Shown: positions 31,327 to 33,005 of the stretch, in pieces
How positions within the stretch are numbered: position 1 is the stretch's first letter
Layout: each line of letters opens with the position of its first letter
From: an uncultured Oscillospiraceae bacterium
GTDB lineage: Bacteria > Bacillota > Clostridia > Oscillospirales > Oscillospiraceae
Direction: 5' to 3'
Assembly (NCBI GenBank): GCA_910587785.1
Contig: CAJUOA010000025.1
Location: 1 to 33,005, forward strand
DNA length: 33,005 nucleotides
Position numbers and translations under genes: made by a program
Notes under the pieces: model-generated
Told to the model about the DNA's origin: nothing
Databases searched by the model: none
The model's input: the letters and a program-made list of their open reading frames with translations, nothing else

Positions 31327-31776
31327 CTATTTTGCCCCCTTGACAGACCGGCGGGTGTGGCTGTGCCGCCTGCTCCGGCGGTTCCCGCGGGGCAGGTTTC
31401 CCCCGATCAGGGCCGCAAGGAGCCCCCCAGCGGCCATGGAGAGGCCCAGGCCCGTCACCCCGTTTTCAATAGAGATCGTCTCCGCTGTCAGCAGGGCCGC
31501 TGTCAGTGTCAGCGTCATAAACACTGCCACCACCACCGGCACCGACAGCATCGCCCCCTCCCGGCCCCGCAGCAGCGTACAGCCGCACCCCAGAAAGGAC
31601 GCCAGCGCCGCCGCGATGCACACCAGGGGGTAGAGCCGCTCCATCCCCAGCATCCCCCGGTCAATGAGCAGTGCCCACAAAAATTGCAGGCCCACATAGG
31701 TTCCCAGAGACACCACCGTGCCCACCGTCACATCCTTCACCATGCCCTTGGGCAGGCTCATGACTACTTTAGACAT
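31327..31776 (-). CDS. TIGR04086-type small membrane protein
   Basis: A 149-aa protein with four membrane segments: VTVGTVVSLGTYVGLQFLWA, LYPLVCIAAALASFLGCG, LSVPVVVAVFMTLTLTAALL and GLGLSMAAGGLLAALIGGN, then a basic tail (RGNRRSRRHSHTRRSVKG). Its length, topology and location after yajC fit the Clostridia family TIGR04086 of unknown function. The RBS GGGAGGAG is in the 3' strand of a long hairpin, suggesting regulated translation. Confidence 0.75.
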   Translation of the reverse strand: MSKVVMSLPKGMVKDVTVGTVVSLGTYVGLQFLWALLIDRGMLGMERLYPLVCIAAALASFLGCGCTLLRGREGAMLSVPVVVAVFMTLTLTAALLTAETISIENGVTGLGLSMAAGGLLAALIGGNLPRGNRRSRRHSHTRRSVKGAK

Positions 31777-31780
31777 AAAA

Positions 31781-31831
31781 AAGCTCCTCCCGGCAAATCG
31801 ATACTGATGCTCCAGTATATTTGCCGGGAGG
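31781..31831 (-). promoter_or_regulatory. Hairpin burying the ribosome binding site between yajC and TIGR04086 gene
   Basis: On the minus strand CCTCCCGGCAAAT (31831-31819) pairs with ATTTGCCGGGAGG (31798-31786), with an inner ATACTG/CAGTAT stem (31818-31813 and 31806-31801) and a 2-nt bulge. GGGAGGAG within the 3' arm is the only Shine-Dalgarno of the next gene. The run of T (TTTTTT) before the ATG also makes the hairpin look like an intrinsic terminator. Confidence 0.65.
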
Positions 31832-31856
31832 TCCCGTTATGCGGCCAAAGAAAGAC

Positions 31857-32207
31857 TTACTCCTTCCCGTCCTCGATCTGGGCCGGTTCCTCGGTCTTTT
31901 CAGCCTTCTTGTCCTTTTTGTCATCGCTCCGGGCGGTGTTGTTGGTGGATACGGACCACTTGGCCAGCTCCATGCGCACCCGGTCATCACTGGTCTCGAT
32001 GACAATGGTCTCGTCCGTCACATGGACGATCCTGCCCATGATCCCGCCAATGGTGGTAATCTGATCGCCCTTCTTCAGACTGCTGCGCATCTCCTCGGCC
32101 TGCTTCTTCCGCTTGCTCTCCGGCCGCCAGATCATAAAGTACATCACGGCGACCATCACCAGGAGCATGATGAGCATCGAGCCGCCTCCTACTGTCTCCG
32201 CGGGCAT
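31857..32207 (-). CDS. yajC: Preprotein translocase subunit YajC
   Basis: A 116-aa protein with one N-terminal membrane segment (MLIMLLVMVAVMYFMIWRP) followed by KKQAEEMRSSLKKGDQITTI and GGIMGRIVHVTDETIVIE, the YajC signature, and a charged C-terminus. It associates with SecDF in protein export. ATG 32207 has AAAGGAGG 8 nt before it; a longer frame to 32291 runs through the leader and promoter. Confidence 0.94.
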   Translation of the reverse strand: MPAETVGGGSMLIMLLVMVAVMYFMIWRPESKRKKQAEEMRSSLKKGDQITTIGGIMGRIVHVTDETIVIETSDDRVRMELAKWSVSTNNTARSDDKKDKKAEKTEEPAQIEDGKE

Positions 32208-32262
32208 CGCGTGTTCCTCCTTTGTTTCAGATTTGTCCCCTTTGGGAAAAGGCACTTGGTTT

Positions 32263-32291
32263 ATTATACAGAAAAGGAGGGCATTTGGCAA
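32263..32291 (-). promoter_or_regulatory. Promoter of yajC
   Basis: On the minus strand TTGCCA (32291-32286), a 17-bp spacer and TATAAT (32268-32263), 56 bp before the start codon. Confidence 0.75.
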
Positions 32292-32350
32292 GCATGAATT
32301 TCCCTCCCAGAGGAGAAAGAAAAAAAGGTGGAATTTTTTTCAGAAACCTC

Positions 32351-32379
32351 TTGACAAAAAGGGAGTTTTAGGATATAGT
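32351..32379 (+). promoter_or_regulatory. Promoter of the tRNA cluster
   Basis: TTGACA (32351-32356), a 17-bp spacer and TATAGT (32374-32379), 31 bp before tRNA-Met. It is close to consensus, as expected for stable RNA. Confidence 0.75.
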
Positions 32380-32410
32380 AGTCCCTGCCCACTTGAGGCG
32401 GCACAGATAT

Positions 32411-32487
32411 GGCGGCGTAGCTCAGTTGGCCAGAGCATTCGGTTCATACCCGAAGTGTCACCGGTTCGAATCCAGTCGCCGCTACCA
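32411..32487 (+). tRNA. tRNA-Met (anticodon CAU, elongator type)
   Basis: A 77-nt cloverleaf with acceptor GGCGGCG/CGCCGCT (terminal G-T pair), anticodon stem TTCGG/CCGAA with loop TTCATAC, T loop TTCGAAT and encoded CCA. The sequence resembles the Firmicutes elongator tRNA-Met rather than the initiator. A lysidine-modified tRNA-Ile with CAU cannot be fully excluded by eye. Confidence 0.93.
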
Positions 32488-32512
32488 TGTCCCCTGTTTA
32501 GGGACAGCCCTT

Positions 32513-32587
32513 GGCGCGTTGGTCAAGCGGCTAAGACACCGCCCTTTCACGGCGGTAACACGGGTTCGATTCCCGTACGCGTCACCA
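32513..32587 (+). tRNA. tRNA-Glu (anticodon UUC)
   Basis: A 75-nt cloverleaf: acceptor GGCGCGT/ACGCGTC, anticodon stem CCGCC/GGCGG with loop CTTTCAC, T loop TTCGATT and encoded CCA. A short TGTCCC/GGGACA hairpin in the spacer before it may serve processing. Confidence 0.95.
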
Positions 32588-32612
32588 CGGCGGGATGCGT
32601 CCCGCCTATTTT

Positions 32613-32689
32613 GGAGGCTTAGCTCAGCTGGTTAGAGCGCCTGCTTCACACGCAGGAGGTCACTGGTTCGAGTCCAGCAGTCTCCACCA
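32613..32689 (+). tRNA. tRNA-Val (anticodon CAC)
   Basis: A 77-nt cloverleaf: acceptor GGAGGCT/AGTCTCC with one G-T pair, anticodon stem CCTGC/GCAGG with loop TTCACAC, T loop TTCGAGT and encoded CCA. A GGCGGGA/TCCCGCC hairpin separates it from tRNA-Glu. Confidence 0.95.
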
Positions 32690-32691
32690 CA

Positions 32692-32735
32692 AAATTCCCT
32701 AGAGCCACAACGGTTCTAGGGGATTTCTGTTTCTC
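32692..32735 (+). terminator. Terminator of the tRNA cluster
   Basis: A 15-bp stem from AAATTCCCTAGAGCC to its partner GGTTCTAGGGGATTT with two wobble pairs and loop ACAAC, followed by CTGTTTCTC. It begins 2 bp after the CCA of tRNA-Val. Confidence 0.75.
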
Positions 32736-32750
32736 AGAAAAAATCTTTTG

Positions 32751-32960
32751 CTAGTAACGCGGAAGTAACACCGGCGGAAGGTCAGCACCCCCAGCATCGG
32801 CAGGTCTCCGGTAGATGGTGAAGCCGCAGATCCCGCAGCACATTTTCCGGGACAGCGGGTAGACCGCGTCCGGGCCTTTGGACTGTTCTTTCATCTGACG
32901 CAGGGCCTGGGCCTTGTCATAGAACGGGAGCTGGTGGCGTACACTATCTGATAATGCGAA
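32751..32960 (-). pseudogene. Gene fragment lacking a start, next to tRNA-Val
   Basis: A 69-residue open stretch on the minus strand, bounded upstream by a stop, reads RHQLPFYDKAQALRQMKEQS, then AVYPLSRKMCCGICGFTIYR and ends PPVLLPRY. MCCGICG looks like part of a zinc ribbon. There is no start codon before an internal ATG. Just upstream, in another frame, the window edge reads IAAALAKLLFNS followed by a stop (32963-32961), apparently the end of another minus-strand gene. This looks like decayed accessory DNA beside a tRNA. I do not recognise the protein. Confidence 0.45.
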
Positions 32961-33005
32961 TCAAGAGTTGAACAAGAGCTTGGCAAGAGCGGCAGCAATG
33001 CGGCC
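32961..33005 (-). CDS. Possible C-terminal end of a gene cut by the window edge
   Basis: Fourteen codons, GRIAAALAKLLFNS, followed by TGA on the minus strand run to the window edge. Too short to identify. It could belong with the adjacent fragment, separated by a frameshift. Confidence 0.3.
   Translation of the reverse strand, partial: GRIAAALAKLLFNS

Overview
The window is GC-rich (apart from a few AT-rich pockets), densely coding bacterial chromosome from a Gram-positive Clostridia-type organism. A gut Oscillospiraceae / Flavonifractor-like genome is the best guess. Supporting this are the strong AGGAGG ribosome binding sites, the rimP-nusA-ylxR-L7Ae-infB-rbfA-nrnA order, YtrA-type GntR plus ABC genes, two SpoIIM-family proteins, a YajC / TIGR04086 membrane protein pair, and a Clostridia-type radical SAM DNA-repair protein. 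The genus is an inference, because no rRNA is present.

Layout. 1-3100: terminator of an upstream gene, then a GntR regulator and a three-gene ABC exporter operon. 3100-6400: a membrane diguanylate cyclase, convergent to a cysteine desulfurase, and a divergent GNAT acetyltransferase. 6405-7117: copy A of a ~600-bp noncoding element with terminal inverted repeats. 7118-9000: mtaB (tRNA methylthiotransferase) and a YfbR-like 5'-nucleotidase. 9000-16300: the translation/transcription operon rimP-nusA-mazG-ylxR-L7Ae-infB-rbfA-nrnA, interrupted between infB and rbfA by an outward-facing pair (62-aa protein and XRE regulator) around a perfect 40-bp palindromic operator. 16400-22260 (minus strand): two blocks, trpS-tagO/wecA-wecB-anchored protein, then a hydroxyacid dehydrogenase coupled to a DUF2161 nuclease-like protein. 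22500-26900 (plus): a double GNAT protein, gltX, a SpoIIM-family protein, an orphan response regulator and nrdG. 26900-27280: a hairpin-rich gap and an unusual tRNA-Pro. 27431-28699: radical SAM protein. 28700-29390: copy B of the ~600-bp element. 29393-32210 (minus): xerD-spoIIM, a small AT-rich ORF, a TIGR04086 membrane protein and yajC. 32351-32740: tRNA-Met, tRNA-Glu and tRNA-Val under one strong promoter, then a terminator. The right edge holds gene remnants on the minus strand.

Most genes are housekeeping. The unusual material is between genes: (i) two copies of a ~600-bp element whose 482-bp core is identical and whose flanking hairpins differ by compensatory changes; (ii) the operator-controlled small-gene/XRE module inside the infB-rbfA operon, where a consensus promoter lies in the palindrome; (iii) a tRNA-Pro in which the 19-56 tertiary pair appears changed from G-C to A-U; (iv) candidate RNA switches in the rimP leader and between yajC and its downstream gene; (v) dispersed multi-hairpin repeats. 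I saw no CRISPR array, complete prophage, transposase gene or rRNA.
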